Positions 1-10,165 of a stretch of 64,000 nt of DNA are shown here, piece by piece. The DNA is taken from contig RPFO01000231.1 of the NCBI GenBank assembly GCA_009746045.1, positions 1,981,840-2,045,839 on the forward strand, written 5' to 3'. This DNA comes from Mesostigma viride (Eukaryota > Streptophyta > Mesostigmatophyceae > Mesostigmatales > Mesostigmataceae). The position numbers were made by a program, and so were the translations under genes. A model generated the notes under the pieces. The model was not told the origin of the DNA. It ran no database searches and was given only the letters and a program-made list of their open reading frames with translations. Position 1 is the stretch's first letter. Every line of letters starts with the position of its first letter.

Positions 1-2873
1 TGCTTGAGCGCGGTCAGGCACGCAGCAGACAGCTTTTTCTTGGCATCCAAAGACACCAAGTGGCGCGAGGTGGGCTTCTTCGCCGGGATCCAATAGGTGA
101 GGATGACCTCGGATGCTGCGATGGTGACTGTGTGGGAGTGTACGGACGACTTGCTCGGCAGAGGCCATGTGGCGCTGTTCGGGTCCCACTGATGCCAAGC
201 ATCGGTCATGCTCCTGGCACGGTATACAGAGAGGACCAGGTGAGGCTCGCTGCCCCCCTCATCGGCAGGCTGCTCTACCTTCTTCACCACCCCCACCAAT
301 ATGGGGGGCCAGGGGACGTCGGTGTTGCAGAGCATTTGGCACGTGGGATGCCAGTATAGCACGACCGAGCCCTCCTTCAGCCCCTCCATACGCCGGTCAT
401 GCGCCACCTTGGCGGCATAGGCGGCATCTTCCTGCCGCCACTCATCAAGCGTGCGGCCTTCATGGCAGACAGGGTCCACGTGTGGCACCACTCGCAGTGC
501 AGCCTCGTTGACGAGCGCCATGTTGTCCGGCGCCACGGCAGGCTGCGGCCCTGCAGGGGCGGCACGGTCAGCGGCTGCCGCCATTTCAATGGCATACCGC
601 CACGGCAGTGGGCACCACTCTTCCGGCACGTCATCCACGGAGCGCGGGACCTTTGCAAAGAACTCCTCGTTGCGCTTCTGCATGTCCTCGCAGCCGGGCA
701 CGTCAGGTTTAAAAAAGATTCGCCCTTGGCCGCTGGGTAGGTCGAGAACCTTCTTCTTGATGCCCTTCATGAGCTTGGTGGTGATGAACTGCATGTCGAT
801 GGGAGCGGGAGGAGGAGCATCGGCCAGGCCATGCTTGGCCAGCAGGTCAGGGTCGACAGCACGCACCCCGTACAGAGGCCTCCCCTTAGCATCATGTTTG
901 TATGGGGCGACCTTGACCTTGCCGCTGCGTGGCGCCTTCTCCTCTCGCATACCTTCTGGCAGCCACGGCGTCACCGTTGCCTCCGTGGTACGATAGACAA
1001 ACCACTCTTCATCGCTGCCCTCCACCCTGAAAAATGCCACATGATGCGGCTTCATTGACTGACCGACCTTCTCAGGCACCTCCTCCCCCACCTTGGCGCA
1101 CCAGTCGCGTGAGCTGCACCATCGCAGCAGCTTGAGGCTTTTTAGGATGAGGAGGAATGGGCGGCAGTCCCATGCCTTCCCGAGCACCTTGACCTCCGTG
1201 CCCATTGGCACTGTGACATTGCAGCTACCGGCGAGGCTGCTGGAGTGGAATGCGGCGCGGATTGCGTCCACCCAGCTCTCCAGGGTCCCATACGCGTGCG
1301 CCTGCCCGGATGCGCCATCGACACCATGTGACATGGACCCGAGTAGGACACCAAACTTCTGATCGGTGTCCGCGTGGGTGTGCCCCCGGCGCATCCGGTG
1401 CATCTCGACCACATCGAAGACACCGATGTGGACGAGGTACCACGCAAAGAGCAGGACGGTGTAATTCCTGTTCTCACTGCCACCGTCAGCCTGCAGCACC
1501 AAGCAGCGTGGCCTGGGCTTCCCGGACTTGCTCCAGGGACGGTCACGCATCACACATGCCAAGCAATGCATGAGCATCGTCACGGTCAGGCTTCCGGATA
1601 GGTTGTCGCACATCAGCACCCAGGGGAGGACCACAAACCAAAAGGCCTTGTAGCCATGCACGGGCGCGCAGAAGAGGGAGAACTGCACCATGTCTTTGCC
1701 ATCCCAGTTCTTCGAGGCTTGGAGGAGCTTCGGCCAGAATGTCTTGGCGTGGTCCAGTTTGTCAATATTCATGGAGATGAACTCCCACACCAGCGCCAGA
1801 TCCCGTCTCGTCCAGTAATTCTGGCGCGCAAAGCGCACCAGCGCGACGTGAAGCTGGATGAGATGCTTGATCAGCGCACGCTCACCTTCAGTCGCGGCGT
1901 ACCTCAACAGCTGTCGCAGCTCGGCGCATGTCTCGCACTCGCCCGTGTTCCGGCTGTGTGGATTTACACACACCTTGGGCGATCCCTCGTAATAATTTCC
2001 CTCGCGGTAGCGATGCCACACGGCGTAGAAACCGTGGTAGCCCAGGATCATCGACCGCGCGGCCTTGTCATTCCCAGGGAAGTCGCGCTCCGCATCCTCC
2101 ACGTACATGCTATGCATGTGAGTTATCGGCATGGCGTCCATGTACACCACGTCGGGCCGCGCAGGGTCACAGTCACCTAGATCCCTCACTAGGTTGCTGA
2201 TCCACCTTGCTGCATACTCCGTGGCATCGGAGCGCCCCTTGACCCGCTCACGTCGCTCAGCATCCGCACGCGCACGCAGCAGCTGGTATTGGCCGACGTC
2301 ATCACGGGCATCGAAAAACTGAGTCGAATGAGCGATGCACTTTACCACCTTGTTCCAGCCTGAAGAGTCAATGCCAAGGAGTTTGCGCATCGCAGTTGCG
2401 CACGCACTGAGGGTGACGGTTTGACGGCGAGGCCCGTCGCCGAGCTTGACGTCCACATGCACTTGACCCGTGATCGTGATGGTGCAGTGCCCACCCACCT
2501 CTGAGGGCTTCACCCGAATGTTGCCCACACCTACAGAGCGGATGATGCTGTTAAGTCGTTGAGTGCGTGCCTTGTCTGAGAGACTGTAAAAGTCCTCGCG
2601 CACGGCTGTCCACACGTCCGGGTTCGCGAGAAGACTGTCGTACGTCGTGAGGCAGTGGTTGTTGCACTTGCAGCTGCGGTCGTTGTGCCAATCAGCATTA
2701 ACGGCAGCCACCTTCTTCTTTTTAAGCTCGCTTCCCGTCTGCTTGCCAGGACGCTTCGGCCGAGATGGCGCGTCTGCAGATGGGTGCATCGGGTCTCCGT
2801 CATGGTACGCAAAATCGTCATCGTCGTCCGAGTCGGAGACAATACCTCCGTCCCACTCGACATGTTCGGCCAT
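1..2873 (-). CDS. DUF7869-like protein, 3' end outside window
   Basis: Seen: an uninterrupted reading frame of 957 codons runs from ATG at 2873 to the window edge with no stop, so the C-terminus is missing. The ATG is the first after an in-frame stop at 2883-2885. The N-terminus is acidic (a run of Asp), then basic; a Cys/His cluster (CKCNNHC) lies near residue 72. Residues 461-468 read QADGGSEN and 497-508 GHTHADTDQKFG. Known: the pairing of a D-N/G-x-x-x-N motif with a GHTHxDxDQ motif is typical of the DUF7869 family, common in algae, dinoflagellates, corals and plants. No function is established; the spaced Asp/His motifs could suggest a nuclease or transposase-like fold, which is inference only. 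It is transcribed away from the gene at 4278, with a large palindrome between them. Family assignment is fairly sure, function is unknown. Confidence 0.75.
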   Translation of the reverse strand, partial: MAEHVEWDGGIVSDSDDDDDFAYHDGDPMHPSADAPSRPKRPGKQTGSELKKKKVAAVNADWHNDRSCKCNNHCLTTYDSLLANPDVWTAVREDFYSLSDKARTQRLNSIIRSVGVGNIRVKPSEVGGHCTITITGQVHVDVKLGDGPRRQTVTLSACATAMRKLLGIDSSGWNKVVKCIAHSTQFFDARDDVGQYQLLRARADAERRERVKGRSDATEYAARWISNLVRDLGDCDPARPDVVYMDAMPITHMHSMYVEDAERDFPGNDKAARSMILGYHGFYAVWHRYREGNYYEGSPKVCVNPHSRNTGECETCAELRQLLRYAATEGERALIKHLIQLHVALVRFARQNYWTRRDLALVWEFISMNIDKLDHAKTFWPKLLQASKNWDGKDMVQFSLFCAPVHGYKAFWFVVLPWVLMCDNLSGSLTVTMLMHCLACVMRDRPWSKSGKPRPRCLVLQADGGSENRNYTVLLFAWYLVHIGVFDVVEMHRMRRGHTHADTDQKFGVLLGSMSHGVDGASGQAHAYGTLESWVDAIRAAFHSSSLAGSCNVTVPMGTEVKVLGKAWDCRPFLLILKSLKLLRWCSSRDWCAKVGEEVPEKVGQSMKPHHVAFFRVEGSDEEWFVYRTTEATVTPWLPEGMREEKAPRSGKVKVAPYKHDAKGRPLYGVRAVDPDLLAKHGLADAPPPAPIDMQFITTKLMKGIKKKVLDLPSGQGRIFFKPDVPGCEDMQKRNEEFFAKVPRSVDDVPEEWCPLPWRYAIEMAAAADRAAPAGPQPAVAPDNMALVNEAALRVVPHVDPVCHEGRTLDEWRQEDAAYAAKVAHDRRMEGLKEGSVVLYWHPTCQMLCNTDVPWPPILVGVVKKVEQPADEGGSEPHLVLSVYRARSMTDAWHQWDPNSATWPLPSKSSVHSHTVTIAASEVILTYWIPAKKPTSRHLVSLDAKKKLSAACLTALK

Positions 2874-3301
2874 TTTGCTATCCTAGCCTTTATCTCTAAC
2901 ATTTATAAAAGTTTCAACCTAAACCAAAAGCAGGACTCCCCCGGCGCTGAATGGATGCCGGACCTCATAAGAGTAAGCAGCTCAGCGCCTATTACTGTCC
3001 TGTGTAAACCTAATCCCATTTTTGTCATCAATGCTAACAACTCGTCTCCAAATCAACTACGTCGGCTATTTTTCGGCTCCGTGCCTATTCATTTCGGCGT
3101 CACTTGTTAAACCACAAAATAATATCCTGTCAGCCTTGTCTGCCATAAATCCAACTATAAACTGCTAAGGTACCGAAAGCTTCACGGCTATTTACGTAAT
3201 AATGATGTGCCGCCAGGGCACGCACTGAAGACTTGAACGCAGGCGCCCCTGTTGGCAGTCACGTTGCGAAGTCGTTGCAACAACTTGCCTAAGCAGCGAA
3301 C
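2874..3301. other. Intergenic 5' flank of the DUF7869-like gene
   Basis: About 430 bases, more AT-rich than the flanking gene. It should hold the promoter of the minus-strand gene that starts at 2873, but I see no convincing TATA box or other defined element. Confidence 0.3.
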
Positions 3302-4090
3302 AGCTGGGGAACTTGCCGCCAAAATGTACGCAGCCTGCTTCGGCAGCTGGGGAAGTAATTACTTGCGTCTTGCGGCCAAGATACGCAGCCTGCCTCGAGA
3401 GGGCTGCGTATCTTTGCCGCAGCCTGCCTCACCAGCTAAAAACCTTGCGGCCAAGATACGCAGCCTGCCTCCTCGAGGATATCCTCGAGGAGGCAGGCTG
3501 CGTATCTTGGCCGCAAGGTTTTTAGCTGGTGAGGCAGGCTGCGGCAAAGATACGCAGCCTGCCTCGGCAGCTGGGGAAGTAACTACTACTTGCGTCTTGC
3601 GGCCAAGATACGCAGCCTGCATCACCAGCTAAAAACCTTGCGGCCAAGATACGCAGCCTGCCTCCTCGAGGATATCCTCGAGGAGGCAGGCTGCGTATCT
3701 TGGCCGCAAGGTTTTTAGCTGGTGAGGCAGGCTGCGGCCAAGATACGCAGCCTGCCTCCTCGAGGATATCCTCGAGGAGGCAGGCTGCGTATCTTGGCCG
3801 CAAGGTTTTTAGCTGGTGATGCAGGCTGCGTATCTTGGCCGCAAGACGCAAGTAGTTACTTCCCCAGCTGCCGAGGCAGGCTGCGTATCTTTGCCGCAGC
3901 CTGCCTCACCAGCTAAAAACCTTGCGGCCAAGATACGCAGCCTGCCTCCTCGAGGATATCCTCGAGGAGGCAGGCTGCGTATCTTGGCCGCAAGGTTTTT
4001 AGCTGGTGAGGCAGGCTGCGGCAAAGATACGCAGCCCTCTCGAGGCAGGCTGCGTATCTTGGCCGCAAGACGCAAGTAGTTACCCAGCTG
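3302..4090. repeat. Nested giant palindrome
   Basis: The segment is built from one ~45-base module (core TTGGCCGCAAGGTTTTTAGC and CAGCCTGCCTCCTCGAGG) in both orientations. Four perfect small palindromes with the centre GAGGATATCCTC lie at about 3480/3481, 3673/3674, 3767/3768 and 3957/3958. These centres are themselves symmetric about 3720, so the whole ~790 bases form a palindrome of palindromes with a ~24-base asymmetric centre near 3706-3730. Arms end with TTACTTGCGTCTTGCGGCC near 3358 and its complement near 4062-4080. Short open frames here are by-products of the repeat. Confidence 0.9.
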
Positions 4091-4277
4091 CAGCCAAATG
4101 ACGCCGCAGCCTCTTGCCTAAACATATATTCAAAGTTCCAGATCCCGCGCAAATTGACTCGATACATTGCAGCGTGCAGCGCCCAGCAAACGAAGGTTAA
4201 ATCGCAGCCGGCATTATTGGAAGGTTGCGTGCAATCTTTGTCTATTTTCCGGTGGTTAAATCTGTAGCAAGCGAAGA

Positions 4278-6068
4278 ATGCAGGGGTCAAGCGGCCCCTG
4301 CTACGCAGGCGATAGATGCAAGAAATTGCCCGGCGCTGATCATGCAACCGGATTTGATAGTGTCGACAAAAATGAGCTGCTGGGCGGAGCCAACCATCCA
4401 TGCTCAGGCCAGTGTGGCAAGCACTTGCATGGGCTGTGCACCGGGATGTTTAGGGATGCATCGGCGGGTGAGGATGGCACAGAGTGGACCTGCCAGGAGT
4501 GTGGCGGCCCTTGGCCGCCTACCGCCATCAGCAAGGAGGCCTCGCCTGTCGATTTTAAGGAAAAGGTGGTCGACGCCCAACTGGCCGGCCTTGGTGCTCT
4601 TTATTCGCTGGGCGGCAAGGGCAAGGTCGTTAAGGTTCCATCACGGAAACTCGTTAAGCTAGCCAAAGTCATCGTGGATGGAAGGGTCGACGATGGTGAG
4701 CTGGGTTCTGGTGATAATATTGACGAGGGTCATGTCGATGATGATGCAACGGGTGGTGGCGTCGAGGAGAAGAACGGCCCAGGCGGTGTTGCGCTTGGTG
4801 GTGGCGTCGAGGAGGAGAGCGGCGCAGGCGGCAATGGTGCGATGGGTGATGGCGAGGAGGAAAAGAACGGCGCAGGCGGCAATGGTGCGATGGGTGATGG
4901 CGAGGAGGAAAAGAACGGCGCAGGCGGCAATGGTGCGATGGGTGATGGCGAGGAGGAAAAGAACGGCGCAGGCTATGGTGCGATGGGTGATGGCGAGGAG
5001 GAAAAGAACGGCGCAGGCAAGGGTGCGATGGGTGATGGCAATCAGGACAAGAGCGGCCAAGGTGATGCAGCTTTGCGTGCTGCGATGGGCCCCACGGTTG
5101 GCAAGCATGCTGTTGGCGGCGCGCACATTCCCGTGGTTGAGCGCGACGCCTCCAAGAAGGAGAACACCCCGGGCCCTGCAGCTGGTACCTTTCGGGCTTC
5201 GGCGTCGCGTCATTTCGATGTCGGCGACACAAGAAAAGAACTAGCTTTTTCTCCTCCACCGGCAGGGCCGGGGATGCACAAAACACCAGGCGGTGCTTCC
5301 ACCAGCGACAGCGAGGATGATATCGTGGCCCTTGCAATCCCCGAATGGCCTCATGTGGGGGTGGTAGTGGGGGCAATCGCGAGCTCGTCAATCTGCGCGC
5401 ATTTTGTGAGGCAGAGCCGCTACAAGAAATTTAAAAACTTGCTCGACCGACTCAAAGGCAGCCCAACCAGGCGACCGTCCGCGATCGGATTTTTCGACGC
5501 AGTGGTCATCGTTGTCAACGACAAGAATGCCACCACGTTTCCCACTACCCTGGGGTTGGAGCACAAGGGCGTTCTCCCATCATCCGCTTGGAATGAGGAC
5601 ATGCAGGCGGTGATGAGTTGGGCCATCAAGAACAAGGCGGACCTGCTGCCCCAGATATTGAGTGCTGGCCCACCGCCATTCATCTTGTCCGCTGAGCAGT
5701 TTCCAGAATCGGCCCTCTTGGCGAAATACCCGGCTACGCTGCCACGTCTGCCAGCTTGCATAACACAAGACTCTGACATGCCCGACCCACAAATTGCAGG
5801 GCTGCCCGCGTTGCAGGAGGTCACCAACGTGCATGGGCGCGGCAAGCGCATCGTGAGCAAGCAGCCTGCCAAAGAAGCTGCGGCGACGAAACCAGTCAAG
5901 CGCCAGCGCCGCTCAGAAAACGGCTCAGCGCCTGCCAAGCAGCCTGACGCCCCGGCTGAAAATTCGAAGGGGATGGCAGCGCTGCTGCAGCAATTCGACA
6001 GCATGATGAAGCAGCAACAGCAACAGCAACAGCAGCAATTTAATGTCATGATGACAAAGCTGCAGCAG

Positions 6069-6099
<31 letters not shown>

Positions 6100-6962
6100 G
6101 ACTGCTGCAGAAGCATAAAGAGGCGGCGGCGGCAGTGGCAGCGGGGGCGGCAGCCGCCGCACCCACCAAAGCAGCGGTGGCGGCAGCCGGTGTGCCCACC
6201 ACGGCAGCTGCGGCAGCGGCGGCAGCGGTGCCGGCAGCCAGTGCGCCCCCTGCGGCAACAGCGGCAGCGGTGCCGGCACCAGACTATGCGCCACGCGAGG
6301 CGCCGCGCATGTATGTGCCATACGAATCTGCGCCACGCGAGGCGCCGCGCATGTATGTGCCACGCGAATCTGCGCCACGCGAGGCGCCGCGCATGTATGT
6401 GCCATGCGAATCTGCGCCACGCGAGGCGCCGCGCATGTATGTGCCATACGAATCTGCGCCACGCGAGGCACCGCGCATGTATGTGCCATGCGAATCTGCG
6501 CCGCGCATGTATGTGCCATGCGAATCTGCGCCACGCGAGGCGCCGCGCATGTATGTGCCATGCGAATCTGCGCCACGCGAGGCACCGCGCATGTATGTGC
6601 CATGCGAATCTGCGCCACGCGAGGCGCCGCGCATGTATGTGCCATGTGAATCTGCGCCACGCGAGGCACCGCGCATGTATGTGCCGTACGAATCTGCGCC
6701 ACGCGAGGCGCCGCGCATGTATGTGCCATGCGAATCTGCGCCACGCGAGGCGCCGCGCATGTATGTGCCATACGAATCTGCGCCACGCGAGGCGCCGCGC
6801 ATGTATGTGCCATGTGAATCTGCGCCACGCGAGGCGCCGCGCATGTATGTGCCATGTGAATCTGCGCCACGCGAGGCGCCGCGCATGTATGTGCCATGTG
6901 AATCTGCGCCACGCGAGGCGCCGCGCATGTATGTGCCATACGAATTTGCGCCACCGCGTTAG
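4278..6962 (+). CDS. PHD-like repeat protein (polyQ, polyA, 14-aa repeats)
   Basis: An 894-residue single-exon frame. Residues 8-75 hold eight potential zinc ligands (C8, C14, C42, C46, H51, C54, C72, C75) with Trp two residues before C72; this is the C4HC3 order and H-x2-C spacing of a PHD finger, though the C14-C42 gap is long. Next come five copies of an acidic Gly-rich unit (GAMGDGEEEKN), a globular stretch near residues 375-500 that I do not recognise, a basic segment, two Gln runs near 575-610, an Ala-rich stretch, and sixteen C-terminal units of APREAPRMYVPxES, one shortened to 10 residues. The stop follows directly after the last unit. The role is unknown; a nuclear chromatin-reading protein is a guess from the PHD-like motif. 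It could instead be encoded by a transposon. The ATG is the first downstream of the palindrome. Confidence 0.65.
4822..5040 (+). repeat. In-frame 45-48-bp tandem repeat, 5 units
   Basis: Five direct copies with the core GGTGCGATGGGTGATGGCGA, the last two shortened or diverged. All units keep the reading frame of the 4278-6962 gene and encode an acidic Gly-rich repeat. Confidence 0.9.
6288..6954 (+). repeat. In-frame 42-bp minisatellite, 16 units
   Basis: Tandem 42-base units (core GAGGCGCCGCGCATGTATGT) that encode the 14-residue C-terminal repeat. One unit has lost 12 bases without breaking frame. Copies differ mainly at the codon after Pro (Tyr, Cys or Arg). The unit length is divisible by three and lacks stops in several frames on both strands, which gives long spurious open frames. 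Confidence 0.95.
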
Positions 6963-7053
6963 CGTCCCAACAGGACCTTGTGACTAATTATTACTAGAGT
7001 AACCCGCTGGCTCCGCCCAGCCCAAAGCAGGGTCCCTTTTTTTGGCAGTACTT

Positions 7054-7405
7054 TGCCCCGCTGCCCGCTGCCCGCTGCCCGCTGCCCGCTGCCCGCTGCC
7101 CGCTGCCCGCTGCCCGCTGCCCGCTGCCCGCTGCCCGCTGCCCGCTGCCCGCTGCCCGCTGCCCGCTGCCCGCTGCCCGCTGCCCGCTGCCCGCTGCCCG
7201 CTGCCCGCTGCCCGCTGCCCGCTGCCCGCTGCCCGCTGCCCGCTGCCCGCTGCCCGCTGCCCGCTGCCCGCTGCCCGCTGCCCGCTGCCCGCTGCCCGCT
7301 GCCCGCTGCCCGCAGCCCGCTGCCCGCTGCCCGCTGCCCGCTGCCCGCTGCCCGCTGCCCGCTGCCCGCTGCCCGCTGCGCGCTGCCCGCTGCCCGCTGC
7401 TCGCT
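7054..7405. repeat. 7-bp satellite (GCTGCCC)n
   Basis: About 50 nearly perfect copies of GCTGCCC with only two or three single-base variants near 7314 and 7379-7402. It begins about 90 bases past the stop of the repeat-protein gene, so it may lie in its 3' UTR or just beyond. Not a known telomere unit. Confidence 0.95.
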
Positions 7406-7875
7406 GGAATAGGATGTTTTATGACATGCGTAGATCACCGCCCATTCATGCATTATAGGACATGGCATTATTATTAAGAGCAACATCATGGGTATTGTGG
7501 TAGTGCAACATCTTGGCTAATCAGGCCACAACGATTTGTTTCTCAGACAACTAGTAACGGCTTGTACTTACACGACGTTGGACCGCCTTGCGTCAAGGAA
7601 TAGTTGTCTCACTTAATCTATGCTCACGTGACGCAGTCTACATGATTACTAATTACTTTTAATAAATTAATTGATGTGCATTGTGCATAACTCAATGCTG
7701 AGAACATTTGTGTATTCACATACATACACGTGAAACAAGACGGCAGTTATATACACATAAAAACAGTTGAATCCCATTCAAAAAATTATCATGCAGAAGC
7801 AAGCATGCGTAAGGCACCAATAAGCTAATGTTTTCACGCTTTGGCTGCAGGACTGTCCTAAATGGACAAATCTGT
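7406..7875. other. Intergenic, no gene recognised
   Basis: AT-rich, without an open frame of note, between the 7-bp satellite and the LINE fragment. Nothing convincing seen. Confidence 0.5.
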
Positions 7876-8785
7876 CCTAACCCAAACAAACCACCCGCAG
7901 GGCCCCCACCCACACTCCGCCTCTTAGACGACACCGAGGTCCCCTACCTACTTCAGGCCGCTTCAAGCTGCTTGGCAGTCGGCTTCCCGACTGCGAGGAC
8001 AACCTGACGACACGGATCAGCATGGCGTGGGCGCACCTCCATGACCACCGCCGCTGGTGGAGCAACCCCGCCCTACCCCGGATCGTCAAGCGTGACCTCT
8101 TCAAGGTCGTCATTCTGACGATCCTGACCTACGGCGCCGAGACCTGGACACTGGCGCAGGAGCTGGAGCAACGACTCGACGGCAACGTCACCCAGATGCT
8201 GCGCAAGGCCCTTAACATCCCCTTTGGTTTGCACATTAGTAATGAGGATTTGTACGTTGATTTGCCCTATGTTTCCCACATTATTAGGCACAGGCGCCTG
8301 GGCCTAGCCGGGCACCTGGCTCGCACAGATCAGGTAGACACATCAGATAGACTAGCTGGCATCAAACCCGCCCAGCCTGGGCGATATGTCCTCACCTGGC
8401 GTGGCAGCCCCAGGCCGCGCGCGCGGCAGGGCCGCCACCCGCGGACTTTTCGTGATAGACTCGGCATGGACATGTGAGCACTATACACTAGACGCGACGG
8501 GCTCGCGCCCGGGCAGCCTCCTGGTTTGTCTGTAATATGGAGGCAGATGGTACGCAAGGATAGATGGCAAGTAGTGATGAAGGAGACCCCACCCCCAAGT
8601 CTGTGGGGGCTCCGCGTGTGACCGCGTATGGCATTCATAGCGATTCGGGCCGCGGTGCCCACACCCCTGTAACTAGGACCTAGATATTAGCTTACACCAT
8701 CCATTCCATCCCATGTTCCCCTCCCACTGAGGACTTATGCTCAGGTGAAGCAGTCGATCACGTGTCTATAGTCCTTTTTAATTAA
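7876..8785 (+). mobile_element. 5'-truncated LINE (RT C-terminus plus 3' end)
   Basis: The frame 8022-8477 (open upstream to about 7965) encodes the C-terminal part of a non-LTR reverse transcriptase: KLLGSRLPDCEDNLTTRIS, then TYGAETWTL near 8132-8160 and RHRRLGLAGHLARTDQVDTS near 8287-8350. The same blocks in the same order occur in the LINE at 24612-25911. Upstream, LLDDTEVPY near 7922-7950 is homologous but in another frame, so the copy is broken. From 8478 to about 8785 follows a 3' UTR ending in a degenerate hairpin around CACGTG and a TTAATTAA tail. Bases 8570-8770 recur inverted at 50666-50871, which marks the 3' end of this family. Dead copy. Confidence 0.8.
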
Positions 8786-8804
8786 TGGATGCAGATAGGA
8801 TATC

Positions 8805-8975
8805 AGCCACGAGGTAGCCATGGCTGACGGCGGAGCTCATAACTTTCACGTTTGAGCACGGAATTCGGCTGTGAATATCACTATCGCTTCGTCTTTCTAA
8901 GACGCACATGCTGATATAATTTTCAGAGGCTATTACGCAATATATGACGAGCAAACGCTCCTCGACGCAACGCAG
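8805..8975 (+). repeat. Dispersed repeat (second copy 45310-45483)
   Basis: About 170 bases starting AGCCACGAGGTAGCCATGGC and ending CGACGCAACGCAG occur again in the same orientation at 45310-45483 with few differences. No coding potential seen. Confidence 0.85.
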
Positions 8976-9239
8976 CCCTACAAAAACCCAAGGTGACCCC
9001 AGAGGGTCCACCTGACATGCACATTCATCCACATGAAAACAACCTGGCACACCCTGGGGTGTGACAGTTACTAGCACAGGAAAATACATTACACGTGGGC
9101 ATGCATGGACAATTAATTTATTATCATTCACAATAAAATGATTTCATGCATTCTGACATTATGTAAATGCTCATCAAAATAAGCCTTTATCACCACACAT
9201 GTGTTCGTGTGTGCATTCCACAAATTATAGTAACACCAT

Positions 9240-10165
9240 TCACTTCTTCTGCTGAATGGTTGCGAACGTATTGAGTGCATCCTTCTTAATTTCTTCGCCA
9301 GAGAGCCCCTGATCTTTCGGATTCCTCATCATGTCAGCCTGCATAGCCAGGGCAATCCTGACAGCTGCCTCGGCTGCACAGGCCTGCTTCACCGGTGAGG
9401 TCGAGTTCTTTGGAGCTGGTGGTGCGGCTGAAGAGCCTGCCGCCTTAGCGGGGGACGAGGTATTTGCAGCAGGTGCTGCAGCTGAAGGCCCTGCTGCCTC
9501 AGGGGGGGACGGTGCCGGTGTCTTGGCGCCGGTGTTCTGCTTCTTCAATGCCGGCTTGAGCTTTCCGGCTTCTTCGAAGTTGACGCGCTTGGCGGGAGGG
9601 CGAACGATGGCGTCTTGCACAGGTCTTCGACGGCTGGGGTGCTGCAGCTGGCATGGCTGCCTTCTGAGGTGTGTTATTTTCGACGTCGACTTCTTCTTCT
9701 TCTTGGTCTTTGTCGTCTTCGTCGTCTTCTTCTTCTTCTTCCTCGCTTGAGATGGGGTGAGCTGTCTCGTATGCAATCCGAGCTCGCTCCTCCTTCATGC
9801 GGTCAGCCCGGGCAGCACGCAATTCCTTGATGGACACTGTCACGGTTGTCACGGGGGATGCTGCCTCCGCTGCCCTTCCCCTTGGCGATGAAAGACAGCG
9901 CATATGCAGGTCTGCGGATACGTCCAGCTTGTTAATTGGCTCCTAGCTCTTCACGCCATCGACAAAGTGGCGTGTAAACTTCCATAACCCCGTCGTTATT
10001 TCTACGCACACCTGTAAACTCGCGGATGTCATTCGTGTTCAAGGTCGCGTCTTCCTGTTCATCTTTACCCTGATCCTGCGAGTCATCATCCTCCCCTCCC
10101 TCCTCATCAGAAGAGGAGGTGGAGGACTGCTCGGCCCGCGACCTGCCTGCACGCGAGTCTGCCAT
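9240..10165 (-). CDS. Hypothetical acidic/Lys-Ala-rich protein
   Basis: Not recognised. From ATG at 10165 (another in-frame ATG lies at 10198) the first exon encodes an Asp/Glu/Ser-rich start and the segment FTGVRRNNDGVMEVYTPL. This frame stops at 9932, but a 47-base segment with GTGAAG donor and CCGCAG acceptor (about 9963-9917) would join it in phase to the frame containing MRCLSSPRGRAAEAA. That part has a Glu/Asp run (near 9715-9760) and then shifts frame near 9620-9650 into KRVNFEEAGKLKPALKK, an Ala/Pro-rich region, and an end at 9240 (IQQKK). The last shift has no clear intron, so it is either a mutation or an assembly indel. The composition suggests a disordered nuclear protein; it could also be a transposon accessory frame. 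Confidence 0.45.

Noticed and set aside
5420-6954. Antisense frames with Cys/Leu runs and MAQIRMAHTCAAPRV repeats
   Set aside because: Shadows of the polyQ, polyA and 42-bp repeats of the sense gene, which has the start, zinc motif and stop.
7054-7405. Internal telomere array
   Set aside because: GCTGCCC is not a known telomere unit (plant TTTAGGG, Chlamydomonas TTTTAGGG).
7042-7489. Pro/Ala/Arg-Cys and Ala/Gly/Ser-rich frames over the 7-bp satellite
   Set aside because: A stop-free 7-bp repeat is open in all frames by construction.
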